Source: Muribaculaceae bacterium (GTDB lineage: Bacteria > Bacteroidota > Bacteroidia > Bacteroidales > Muribaculaceae). Taken from it: DNA of 16,474 nt. Positions 6,546 through 14,862 of the stretch are shown in pieces. The stretch spans positions 1-16,474 of the forward strand of contig JAFYCU010000212.1 of NCBI GenBank assembly GCA_017545095.1, given 5' to 3'. A model generated the notes under the pieces. The model had not been told where the DNA came from, made no database searches, and was given only the letters and a program-made list of their open reading frames with translations. Positions within the stretch are counted from its first letter, which is position 1, and every line of letters starts with the position of its first letter. The translations under genes were made by a program, and so were the position numbers.

Positions 6546-9500
6546 TCAATTAGCCAGGATGATGTTGATCAAGGCATTCACATCGCTGATATCCACAGCG
6601 CCGTCGCCCGTGATGTCGGCCAGGGCTCTGGTATCGGGGTCTTTGTTGAATTCCAGGATGATGTTGATGCAAATGTTCACATCGGCGATGTCCACAGTTC
6701 CGTCGCGGTTGAGGTCGCCAATCAAGCCTTCGGGCTCATCGGGAGTGTCTTTCAGCGTAACGGTCTCTTCGTTGGACCATTCCGATTCGCTCTGGTTGGC
6801 GTAGATGGCTTTCACCTTATAGGTGTAGGTGCCGCCACCAATCAGGTCGCTCACCACATAGTACTTGTTGGTAATCCCCTCAATCACGCGGTAGGTGCTG
6901 TCGCCGGTCTCGGTGGCTACATACATCGGAGCATTGACGGCGGTGATGTCGCCAGCATAGATTTTAATGCTGTAGATCACGTTGTAGGCATAGTAACGAG
7001 AGCTTGTGGTATAGGGATTGAAGGTGATTTGCTCATTGGCTGCCGAAGCATCGAGCACATAGGTATAGGTTGCTCGGTCGTTGGTGAGCATCTGGGTTTG
7101 AGAACCTCCACCCTTGTTGGTGCTGACAGTGAGTCCTGTCTCGATGTCGGTGGAGTTGGCCTGGAATGCTTCACAATCCACCACCACGGTCACCTTGTCG
7201 GTGCCGTCGGGCAGATTGAACGCCGCCGATGTGAGGGGCGAGTTTTCTCGGATGATGATGCAGCTGTCGGCAATATACAGATAGTTGCTGACCGTCCATC
7301 CATCGGGAAGGTATTGCGAAGCGTTGCTAATCTGGTTGGTCAGGTAGCCTTCGGAGTTGGTCACCGCCTCAAGGCCCGACATGTCGGCTTGCTCCACGGG
7401 CTCGGGCTCGGAGATGGGCGACACATAATTCACCATAAGGGTGTAGCTGTCAACGTTTTCAGCCGATGTTTCATCGGTCCATTCGGCACGGAACGAGGTG
7501 TGCTTCACCTGAGTGGTGTCGGCTGCCAGCATCACAGGAGTGGAATAAACGCCATTGCCATTCAGGGTGACTTTCACGCTTTGCGCATTCGACGATGCCA
7601 ATGTCACTGTGGCCTCGTAGTTCACGTTGTCGTTGGGGGTGAAGGTCACGGTCACATCCTTGCCAGCGGCTGCGTCGCTCGCACTGATGGTGGTGTTGCT
7701 CAGATGGAACACACCGTTCTCGTCGTTGAGCGTGAGCATCACGATGCCTTCCAAGTTAACACCCGACACCTGTATGGTTTTGGTGGCGGTCTCGCCCACA
7801 GTCACGTTGCTGAAATCCACATTCTTCTGAGTGACTGAGATCTTGGGTGTGCTGGTGTCGGCCAGCAGTGTCACCTGTTTGGTCTCGGTCCAGCTGCTCT
7901 CGGTACCGTCGATGTAAACGGCCTTTACCCGGAAATAATAGGTGGCCTCGGGCGTGAGGTCATCGACCGTGTAGTCCTTGCCGGTGATGCCGGTGACAAT
8001 GCGATAAGATTCGTCGCCTTCCTCGGCAACCATGCGAGCGGGTGCGTTAGTTTGCTGCGAGAGGTCGCCGGAATACACCTCAATCATTGCCATGTCGGGC
8101 GAATAACTGGCATCGGTGGATGTGATGGTTATTTTCTCGCCGCTCTTGCCAGCCACCAGCCAGGTGTGGGTTTCACCAGCACTGAACGTATGTCCAACAG
8201 CAGCCGTCTGAGCCGATTTCACCGTGATGTTGCCTGATCCATAGTTACCCGATACGGTGGTGATGCGCACGGTGAACACATCGTTGCGATAACCTTCGGG
8301 AATGGTAAAGGTGATGTTGCCATTGGAGTTGGAGTTGCTGATGTAAACAGCATTGTAGCCGCCTTTCACATTCGTGCCACCCCAGGGCGCGCTCAAGGTA
8401 ATGTAGTCGTAGCTGTTTGGATAGTTGTTGCCGTCGATGGAACCTAAGAGTTTCACATCATTGGGTTTTTCGAGATTCACCCACAGGGTGTAGCTTGTCA
8501 CATTGGCTGCGGGGGTTTCGTCGGTCCATACAGCCTTGAACGAAGTGCCAGTGACATTGGCAGCCGGTTGCAGCACAATGGCTTCCTTGCGCAGGGCGGC
8601 TGTGCCGTTGAGCTTGATGGTCACGTTCTCGGCATCGGTGCTTGTCAAGGTGATGGTTGCATCATCGTTCCCGGCTTCCGCAGGATTGTAGGTGACGGTA
8701 ACGGTGACCCCGTTTTGAACGGCATCCACACTGAGGCTGTTGGTGTTCAGTGTGAACGCATTATCGCCGTCGAGTGAAAGGTGCACATCATCGGTCAGGT
8801 TATAGCCCGTTACGGTGAATGTGGCTGTTGCGGGGGTGCCCACGATGGCCGATATGTCGAGCGTGGTGCAGTCGGTCTTGATGCGGGGAATGTCGAGCAC
8901 ACCGGCAGGGGGCTCAATGCCGATAATCATGGCCTCGCCATACTTGAAGACATAAGAGCCTGATTGGCCGACAGAGCCAGTGGATGTAGTAAAGTTATGC
9001 AAGGTACAGTATCCGTTGCTGTCGCCGCTCCATCCCCAGTTCACATAGTATTGTCCGTTACTGTTGCAGCCAAACACGTTGAAAGCATGCCCCGAGACCG
9101 ACATTCCAGAGATGTCGCATGCCAGATACTCGATGGGACGGCCGTTTTGCAGCTCGTTCATCATGTAGTTGTTCCACTCAGCGTCGGTGTAATTCTGTGC
9201 GCTGTTGGTGTAACTCCAGCCCGATGACACAATCTCGGTGAGCGTGAGCAGTTGAGCATCGGTGTAGCCAAAGGTGAGGCAAGCTTGGTGAATCTCCGGG
9301 TCGGTGGCTCCGCTGCCACTGGTGGAGTACTCCATGTTGCACGCCTGTCCCACATAGCGCATCAACCACGCCACGGCATCGGCTTGTGCCGACGTGTAGG
9401 AGTAGTTGGTGGGGCCGGTGTATTCATCGATGATGTTGCCCCAATCGGCAGCCCGCTCCGACAGTGCCGGACAAGAGAGGCCGCCGCTCACCGAAAGCGC

Positions 9501-10091
9501 ACTCAAGGCAGGATAGGTCTCGGGCCATTTCCACTTGTAGAAGCACATGCCCAGCGAAGTGGCGGGGCAACCGGTGTAGGCATGTGTGCCTCCGCTGGTG
9601 GGGGCGTGGTTGTTGTATGGTTCACCTTGGTCCCAGTTGGCCGTCACCATTGGCGGGATGGCTGCGGTGGCTCGCCGCGGAAGCTTCAGCGGTTCGAGCG
9701 TGCCGGCTTTGATGCCGTCGATTTGGTATTTGTATTTGTTGAGTAGCCACTGCATGGCGGGGGGAATGTTGTTCAGGTCGAGGCTTCCCTCCTCGCCGTA
9801 CATCAGAATCTGAGGAGCCAAATCGTCGCCGGCCACGACGACATAGGATTTGGACGAGTTGAAGATGTAGTAATCAACTGCCGAGGGTTTTGCAACCGAA
9901 GCCTCGGCCTTGACGAGTTTGAGGTTGGTGGCTGCTGGAGCGTTCAGGCGTCCGTTGGTCACTTGTTTGGCAAGGAAAGATCTTGCTGCTTGCTGAGCGG
10001 TAGCCAAGTCAACATCGGCTGCCGGCAGCTGAGTCGCTACGCACAACATGAGTGCGAGTGACAACAGTTTTAGTCGGTTAATAAATCCCAT
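6546..10091 (-). CDS. Secreted C10-family (streptopain/interpain-like) cysteine protease with split fibronectin III domains and dockerin
   Basis: An 1181-residue extracellular endopeptidase of MEROPS family C10, the family of streptopain and Prevotella interpain A. Signal peptide about 1-25 (LMLCVATQLPAA). The Spi-type propeptide spans about 27-145, ending before MVTANWDQGEPYN. The catalytic domain runs about 148-395: Cys175 in YTGCPATSLG, His335 in SGHAFNVFGC, and the conserved YYVNWGWSG (Asn351, Trp352). Then come two parallel halves. Each has a Hydin/choice-of-anchor-D-like domain (404-498; 748-848), followed by a fibronectin III domain interrupted by a jelly-roll-like insert (504-742, insert about 543-668; 852-1114, insert about 893-1045). 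The dockerin is at 1125-1179. The propeptide suggests secretion as a zymogen matured by cleavage. It has its own promoter with a long leader. C10 relatives cleave host proteins; the target here is unknown. Confidence 0.95.
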   Translation of the reverse strand: MGFINRLKLLSLALMLCVATQLPAADVDLATAQQAARSFLAKQVTNGRLNAPAATNLKLVKAEASVAKPSAVDYYIFNSSKSYVVVAGDDLAPQILMYGEEGSLDLNNIPPAMQWLLNKYKYQIDGIKAGTLEPLKLPRRATAAIPPMVTANWDQGEPYNNHAPTSGGTHAYTGCPATSLGMCFYKWKWPETYPALSALSVSGGLSCPALSERAADWGNIIDEYTGPTNYSYTSAQADAVAWLMRYVGQACNMEYSTSGSGATDPEIHQACLTFGYTDAQLLTLTEIVSSGWSYTNSAQNYTDAEWNNYMMNELQNGRPIEYLACDISGMSVSGHAFNVFGCNSNGQYYVNWGWSGDSNGYCTLHNFTTSTGSVGQSGSYVFKYGEAMIIGIEPPAGVLDIPRIKTDCTTLDISAIVGTPATATFTVTGYNLTDDVHLSLDGDNAFTLNTNSLSVDAVQNGVTVTVTYNPAEAGNDDATITLTSTDAENVTIKLNGTAALRKEAIVLQPAANVTGTSFKAVWTDETPAANVTSYTLWVNLEKPNDVKLLGSIDGNNYPNSYDYITLSAPWGGTNVKGGYNAVYISNSNSNGNITFTIPEGYRNDVFTVRITTVSGNYGSGNITVKSAQTAAVGHTFSAGETHTWLVAGKSGEKITITSTDASYSPDMAMIEVYSGDLSQQTNAPARMVAEEGDESYRIVTGITGKDYTVDDLTPEATYYFRVKAVYIDGTESSWTETKQVTLLADTSTPKISVTQKNVDFSNVTVGETATKTIQVSGVNLEGIVMLTLNDENGVFHLSNTTISASDAAAGKDVTVTFTPNDNVNYEATVTLASSNAQSVKVTLNGNGVYSTPVMLAADTTQVKHTSFRAEWTDETSAENVDSYTLMVNYVSPISEPEPVEQADMSGLEAVTNSEGYLTNQISNASQYLPDGWTVSNYLYIADSCIIIRENSPLTSAAFNLPDGTDKVTVVVDCEAFQANSTDIETGLTVSTNKGGGSQTQMLTNDRATYTYVLDASAANEQITFNPYTTSSRYYAYNVIYSIKIYAGDITAVNAPMYVATETGDSTYRVIEGITNKYYVVSDLIGGGTYTYKVKAIYANQSESEWSNEETVTLKDTPDEPEGLIGDLNRDGTVDIADVNICINIILEFNKDPDTRALADITGDGAVDISDVNALINIILAN
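6555..6719 (-). repeat. Dockerin-like coding module, copy 3
   Basis: Encodes DLNRDGTVDIAD with NICINIIL, and DITGDGAVDISD with NALINIIL. The second loop has Thr in place of Asn/Asp at position 3. The linker FNKDPDTRALA departs most from the other two copies. Confidence 0.85.
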
Positions 10092-10195
10092 AGAATAAAA
10101 TGTTTTAAACAGAACCCATTGGTCGAGTCAAGAACGCGTACACATGATTCTGTTAATAGGTTGATGGTTAGTTTTAAAGATGTTATGTGAAGGGA

Positions 10196-10215
10196 GCGTG
10201 TAACTGGTTATACGC
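10196..10215. repeat. Near-perfect palindrome in the protease leader
   Basis: GCGTGTAAC, TG, GTTATACGC: 9-base arms with one mismatch in DNA (a G-U pair in RNA) and a 2-base centre. The tiny centre fits a protein-binding operator better than an RNA hairpin, but it lies inside the predicted 5' leader of the protease gene. Role unknown. Confidence 0.35.
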
Positions 10216-10393
10216 GTGAAAAAACATATACTGTCTTTCCTGTCGCGCATAAGATTGACCTGATCGGCGAACTGCGAGCTAATGGTCTGAAGCCTCGTTC
10301 TAATAAAATGAACTTTCCAGTAAATCTTCCCATAATCGATAATCACAGCTTTCTGAAACTTTGATAAGCGATATGCTATGAAAAATGTCGCGG

Positions 10394-10427
10394 CAAATTT
10401 AGGTAAAAAATAATTACTACCCAAAAA
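10394..10427 (-). promoter_or_regulatory. Promoter of the C10 protease gene
   Basis: On the minus strand TTTTTG ending at 10422, a 20-base spacer, then TAAATTTG (10401-10394), an exact TAnnTTTG. The predicted start near 10387 implies a leader of about 295 bases before ATG 10091, unusually long for this window. Confidence 0.6.
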
Positions 10428-10539
10428 ATAGGACAGGAATTTCAACATAGTCGAAAATTCCCACCCTCTATTTCACGGTTTGTAGAGTAAATTCAGGGTG
10501 TTGGTGGAGGTCTTGGTTCTGAGAGCCTGAATGCAGTCT

Positions 10540-10581
10540 GCAACGAAAAACGAATCGCAAGTCAGCTGAAGGATTCGTTGC
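10540..10581 (+). repeat. Nested inverted repeat in the divergent intergenic core
   Basis: The right arm GATTCGTTGC (10572-10581) can pair with ACGAATC (10550-10556) or, at its other end, with GCAACGA (10540-10546), giving two overlapping stems. A TTTTT run follows at 10589-10593. It could be a small-RNA end or simply decayed sequence. Confidence 0.3.
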
Positions 10582-10692
10582 ATGGCCGTTTTTAGGTGCT
10601 TGGGTGTGCATAGCGTCTTGCGCATCCCGATTGGGTGAGAGCGGAATTTTGTTTGCAATGGATGTGCCAATCCACAAAAATGTGCTTCAATA

Positions 10693-10724
10693 TTTTGAAA
10701 TATGCCATCATATTGTTACCTTTG
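10693..10724 (+). promoter_or_regulatory. Promoter of the cleaved-adhesin gene
   Basis: TTTTG (10693-10697), a 19-base spacer, then TACCTTTG (10717-10724): a full match to the Bacteroidetes consensus. Predicted start near 10731, leader about 105 bases. A short inverted repeat, CAATAT (10688-10693) and ATATTG (10710-10715), spans the spacer and could be an operator. Confidence 0.75.
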
Positions 10725-10835
10725 CAGCAAAATTCAAAGTAAGTGATATCGGTCGACGGAGAAACGCAGTCGCACAAAACTGAAACAAATATTATTAGCA
10801 TACTTAATCATCCTAATTATTAAACAAATGTTGTT

Positions 10836-13800
10836 ATGAACCGAAAACTACTTTTGGGTCTTGTGTTGTGGGCATTCGGCGCGGTCTTGCCAGCGTCGGC
10901 CCTCGACACGTTGACCGTGTATGATGGAACGGGAACCAGCAGTCTCGTGCCTATCTATGGCTACTATTGCGATGCCTATCTGAAGTGTGAGTATCTCATT
11001 CCCGCCGATGAGTTGACGGAGATGGAAACAGGAAGCCAAATCTGTTCGTTGACGTGGTACATCGACTATTCAGCCACCGACGGCTGGGGAGATGTGGACT
11101 TCCGTGTGTTCGTCAAGGAGATTGACGATTCCTCGCTGAGTGGATACACCGGCTACAGCGGCCTCACTGGCGCCACCGTCGTTTATGAAGGTCCGCTCGA
11201 CGGCACCGGCAAGACAATCACTGTCGATTTCGACGCCCCTTATGTTTATGAGAGCAAAAACCTACTGATTGGTGTGTATAACACAGCGAAAGGCAATTTT
11301 TGTAGCGCCAGTTTCTATGGCGAGAGCGATTCTGGTGTCTCGCTGCAGGGTTACAGTTACGATTCGTTGGACGATGTGGAGTTCAACATACGCGAATTTG
11401 TCCCCAAGACCACGTTGGAGTACCTGGCTTCGGGCGAAGTGTATCTGCCCGTCCCCACCAACTTGACGGTGAGCGACCTCATGGCCAACAGCGCCACCCT
11501 GTCGTGGTCGCCCGGTGGCGAGGAAACCGAGTGGCATGTGGCCTACAAGAAGACGACCGACGAGGAGTGGACGCAAGAAACCGTGTCGGACACGACCTGC
11601 GTTTTGGACATGCTGGAAGCAGGTCAATTCTATGACGCGCGGGTGCAAGCCTGTGCAGGCAGCAATGCGAGTGCATGGGTCTCCACCCAGTTCCTTACCC
11701 CTTATTGCGACGCTGACGAGCAGGGGACAATCGTTTACTCGTTGAGCGATGACTATGGCGACAGCTGGAACGGCAACGCCATCCAGGTTGTCAACACCGA
11801 GACCGGCACGGTCGAGGCCACCCTGGAGTGTCCACGGCCATATAAGGTGGCCAACGGCACCTGGCTCACCGGTGAACTGAAGTTGTGTAACGGTGTGACT
11901 TACAATTTCGTCTGGGTGAAAGGCTCTTATTCCGACGAGGTGACGTTCTCGTTCACCACGAGTGATGGAGAGCAAATCTTCAACTGCGATGTCGGTGGAG
12001 CCACCTACAACGATGGCGATGTGATTTTCTCCTACACGATGGAAAAAGATCTTTATCCGCGTCCCGTCAGCCTGGCGGCACAGTCGGTGACCTACAACAC
12101 GGCCACGCTGACGTGGACACCCAAAGGCGAAGAGACCGCCTGGCAAGTGGTTTACGCCAGTGGCGGCGATTTTGACCCCGATGCCGTGACTCCCATCGAT
12201 GTGACTGGCACGCCCACCTGCGCCCTCACCGGCCTGCAGGAATACTCCACGTATTACGCCTATGTGCGCGCCAATCATGGCGAAGGTATGGTGAGCCGTT
12301 GGAGCAAGGTGTGCACGTTCGCCACGCCCGAGCAGTTCCCGCGTCCTGCCGAGCTGGCGGTGACCGACATCACCAACCGGCAGGCAACGGTGACCTGGGA
12401 AAACACCAGCGATGCCGACTCCAACACGCTGCGCTATTTCGTCATGGATGGATTGTACGAGGACTTCGAGGGCGGTGCGATGCCCAGCGGGTGGACAACC
12501 ATCGATGCCGATGGCGATGGATACAACTGGGTTGTTATGTCGAGGACTGGTGCCGACGGCTACAGCAATCCTTTCTGCATCGGTAGTTACTGTATCGCTT
12601 CGGCAAGTTACAACTTGTCTACCACAACAGCGCTCAAGCCCGACAACTGGCTCATTACCCCGCAAGTTCAGCTGGGGGGCAGCCTTGTCTTCACCGTGCG
12701 AGCACAGGATCCAAGTTGGCCGAACGAAAAAATCGAGGTCTACGTTTCCACCACCGGCACCAATGTGGAAGACTTCGTACCGCTGCCCAACAGCGTGATG
12801 CAGCCGGTGTCGACATCCTTGTTGCAGATGGGTTACGACCTGAGCGCGTATTCGGGCATGGGTTACATCGCCATCCGCCACTACGACTGCACGGACAACT
12901 TTATGGTGAACATTGACAATTTCGCGGTCATCAATCCCCCCGTCGAGGACGACTGCATCGTGGTCGAGAACGCCACCAGTCCCTGCACCATCACCGGCCT
13001 CGCAAGTGGCACACGCTATGCCGTGCAAGTGAGCGCCAACTATAACGGGAACCCCTCGGTCTGGTTGCCGGGCTTCTTTGAGACGCTGCGCAACGACGTC
13101 CCGCCCACCAACCTGGCTGTCAACGCCCTCAACTTCAGCGCCGAGGCCACCTGGGACGGCATCCAGGACACCTACAACCTGCGGTACCGCAAGAGTATGG
13201 TAGGATACTTCAACGATTTTGAAGACCCAGACCATAGCTACTACAATTGGACACTAATCGACGAGAATCAGGACAACTACCACTGGGTGCTTGGCTCCGC
13301 CGATGGCGATGATACTGCCGGAAATCCCTATTTATTCGGCTCCCGCTGCATGCTGTCGTGGAGTGTTAACACGAGCTCAGGGGAAGCGCTTGCGAGCGTG
13401 GACGACGTGGCAATCGCGCCCGAAATGGAGCTCGGTGGCACCCTGTCGCTGTGGGCTCGCGGTGTCAGCGTTGATAATCCCGAAGAAACGTTCATCGTCT
13501 ATGTGTCGACCAACGGTTCGAGCAGCGATTTGGATGACTTTACTGTGTTGATTCCCGAGACCACAACCACCGGCGTACTCACTGAGTACACTGTCGACCT
13601 GAGCGAATATGCCGGGAATCGCGGACGCATCGCCATCCGGCACACTGGCGGCAATTATGGGCTGCTTGTCGATAATTTCAAGGTCCAGATTGAAGCGCCG
13701 GGTGAGTGGACGACTCTGGAAGGCGTCACCAGCCCCAGCACCATCGAGGGTCTCGACCCGGGAGTCGGTTACGACGTGGAAGTGCAGGGTGTGCTCCTTG

Positions 13801-14546
13801 ATGGAGTCACCGAGTGGACACCTACCGTGTCGTTCACTACTGAGCCAATCGAAGATGTCACGCTGGCCTACTTGCTGGAATCGGGCGTGGAGAACATGAC
13901 CTACAGCGTTGAGGATGCCTTGACCATGGTGGCGCAGACCCCCGACGGGCAGTACACCTATGTCACCGACGGTGAGGGCAACTGGGCCCGTGTGGCCGGT
14001 GTTCCCGAGGACATGTTCAGCACCTCCGCCGCCCTGACAAATGTCGAGGGCGTGTTCAGCAACGCTTCGGTAGCTCCCACCATCACGCTCACCACCGACC
14101 CCACGGTGGAATCCGCCGAGGAGATTGTCCTGGAGGAACTGAACCTCGACGACATCAACGTCACGGCGTGCCAGGTGATGACCGTCACCGCCTACTATGT
14201 CGACGGCATGCTCTGCTCCTCGCTCGCCAGCGAGCAGGGTGTGACGGCCGACCTGCAAGGCGCGAGCATGACCGAAGGCAAGCAGTATGAGCTTACGGTG
14301 GCCATCGAGCTGGAGCAGACCCAGGGTGGCAATGGCGCACCGCGCCGTGCCCAGGCTGTGCCTGACATCAAGGCCGTGGTGCTCGCCTCCTCTGAAGTGG
14401 TGGTGACCGACATTGCCAACGTGAACGCCGACACCCCGACCGATGTGCGCTACTACGACGCACAAGGCCGCTACGTGGGTCGCTCGCTCGACAACGCACC
14501 CGCAGGATTCTATTTCGGCAGCAACGGCACCAAGGTCATCAAGTAA
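10836..14546 (+). CDS. Secreted multidomain adhesin: fibronectin III and cleaved-adhesin domains with T9SS-like C-terminal tail
   Basis: A 1236-residue exported protein, probably surface-attached. Signal peptide MNRKLLLGLVLWAFGAVLPASA (cut before LDTL). Residues 23-200 form an N-terminal beta domain. Fibronectin III domains: 205-289, 408-496, 503-750 and 755-1002. The last two are interrupted by gingipain-type cleaved-adhesin domains (about 541-699: YEDFEGGAMPSGWTTIDADG to NFMVNIDNFAV; about 791-952: FNDFEDPDHSYYNW to YGLLVDNFKV). Residues 298-400 hold a separate 'DDYGDSWNGNAI' beta module. Residues 1006-1180 are an unrecognised region, and the end (VRYYDAQGRYVGRSL to GFYFGSNGTKVIK) resembles a type A T9SS sorting domain. 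Cleaved-adhesin domains in Porphyromonas gingipains bind haemoglobin and matrix proteins; the ligand here is unknown. It is transcribed away from the dockerin genes and uses a different tail. Confidence 0.93.
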   Translation: MNRKLLLGLVLWAFGAVLPASALDTLTVYDGTGTSSLVPIYGYYCDAYLKCEYLIPADELTEMETGSQICSLTWYIDYSATDGWGDVDFRVFVKEIDDSSLSGYTGYSGLTGATVVYEGPLDGTGKTITVDFDAPYVYESKNLLIGVYNTAKGNFCSASFYGESDSGVSLQGYSYDSLDDVEFNIREFVPKTTLEYLASGEVYLPVPTNLTVSDLMANSATLSWSPGGEETEWHVAYKKTTDEEWTQETVSDTTCVLDMLEAGQFYDARVQACAGSNASAWVSTQFLTPYCDADEQGTIVYSLSDDYGDSWNGNAIQVVNTETGTVEATLECPRPYKVANGTWLTGELKLCNGVTYNFVWVKGSYSDEVTFSFTTSDGEQIFNCDVGGATYNDGDVIFSYTMEKDLYPRPVSLAAQSVTYNTATLTWTPKGEETAWQVVYASGGDFDPDAVTPIDVTGTPTCALTGLQEYSTYYAYVRANHGEGMVSRWSKVCTFATPEQFPRPAELAVTDITNRQATVTWENTSDADSNTLRYFVMDGLYEDFEGGAMPSGWTTIDADGDGYNWVVMSRTGADGYSNPFCIGSYCIASASYNLSTTTALKPDNWLITPQVQLGGSLVFTVRAQDPSWPNEKIEVYVSTTGTNVEDFVPLPNSVMQPVSTSLLQMGYDLSAYSGMGYIAIRHYDCTDNFMVNIDNFAVINPPVEDDCIVVENATSPCTITGLASGTRYAVQVSANYNGNPSVWLPGFFETLRNDVPPTNLAVNALNFSAEATWDGIQDTYNLRYRKSMVGYFNDFEDPDHSYYNWTLIDENQDNYHWVLGSADGDDTAGNPYLFGSRCMLSWSVNTSSGEALASVDDVAIAPEMELGGTLSLWARGVSVDNPEETFIVYVSTNGSSSDLDDFTVLIPETTTTGVLTEYTVDLSEYAGNRGRIAIRHTGGNYGLLVDNFKVQIEAPGEWTTLEGVTSPSTIEGLDPGVGYDVEVQGVLLDGVTEWTPTVSFTTEPIEDVTLAYLLESGVENMTYSVEDALTMVAQTPDGQYTYVTDGEGNWARVAGVPEDMFSTSAALTNVEGVFSNASVAPTITLTTDPTVESAEEIVLEELNLDDINVTACQVMTVTAYYVDGMLCSSLASEQGVTADLQGASMTEGKQYELTVAIELEQTQGGNGAPRRAQAVPDIKAVVLASSEVVVTDIANVNADTPTDVRYYDAQGRYVGRSLDNAPAGFYFGSNGTKVIK

Positions 14547-14573
14547 ACCCATTCGCCGGCATAATAGCCCGCT

Positions 14574-14632
14574 AATGAACTGGCAAAGGGAGTGCGATAT
14601 TTGCACCCCCTTTGCCAGTTCATTGCTTTTTT
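14574..14632 (+). terminator. Strong intrinsic terminator after the adhesin gene
   Basis: AATGAACTGGCAAAGGG (14574-14590) pairs perfectly with CCCTTTGCCAGTTCATT (14608-14624). An inner GTGC/GCAC stem extends it, and TTTTTT follows at 14627-14632. Confidence 0.92.
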
Positions 14633-14700
14633 AAATTATTGAGTCATAAGTTCTTTTTCGTGCTTTTCGGTGGCAGGCATTTAATTATACGTATCGCTGA

Positions 14701-14732
14701 ATTGGCCACACGAAAGATGCGTTGTAATTTTG
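14701..14732 (+). promoter_or_regulatory. Promoter of the HNH gene
   Basis: ATTG (14701-14704), a 20-base spacer, then TAATTTTG (14725-14732), an exact -7 match with a weak -33. Predicted start near 14739. Confidence 0.6.
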
Positions 14733-14862
14733 CACCCGCATTCAAAATCAGAACCATATAAGAATTCATACACAAAACACAAAGAGAGAATTGAACGGCA
14801 AAGAGGCGAAAGGTATATGATTTGATCAGCATCTATAAAATTCAAATACGTATGACCAATCA

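Larger units (their letters stand above)
10092..10835. other. Divergent intergenic region between protease and adhesin genes
   Basis: These 744 bases carry two outward promoters (10394-10427 minus, 10693-10724 plus), a leader of about 295 bases for the protease gene and, between the promoters, about 265 bases with no assigned function. That core contains a nested inverted repeat (10540-10581) followed by a T5 run at 10589-10593 on the plus strand, which could end a small RNA. Several short minus-strand frames cross the region; none has a matching promoter, a signal peptide or a recognisable motif, so none is called. Confidence 0.55.
14547..14862. other. Intergenic region before the HNH gene
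   Basis: Holds the adhesin terminator (14574-14632), the HNH promoter (14701-14732) and a leader of about 125 AT-rich bases. Nothing else is recognised. Confidence 0.6.

Noticed and set aside
600..6719. CRISPR-like spacing of the dockerin repeats
   Set aside because: The three repeat copies are coding, lie kilobases apart and sit at gene ends; there is no array of short repeats with spacers.
10128..10448. 106-codon minus-strand frame in the divergent intergenic region
   Set aside because: It runs across the predicted protease promoter and its leader, lacks a recognisable domain and has no suitable -7 box upstream.
10468..10801. Three overlapping minus-strand frames of 65-69 codons
   Set aside because: They overlap each other in different frames, have no CAAAnnTA promoter match on the right side and no known motif. 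The region is reported as an unexplained core instead.
11262..13235. Long open frame (657 codons) antisense to the adhesin gene
   Set aside because: Its Gly, Val and His-rich composition is typical of the antisense of a GC-richer coding gene, and the plus-strand frame has a signal peptide, clear domains, a promoter and a terminator.
13377..14606. 409-codon frame antisense to the adhesin gene's 3' part
   Set aside because: It crosses the strong terminator hairpin and is a coding shadow with no recognisable domain.
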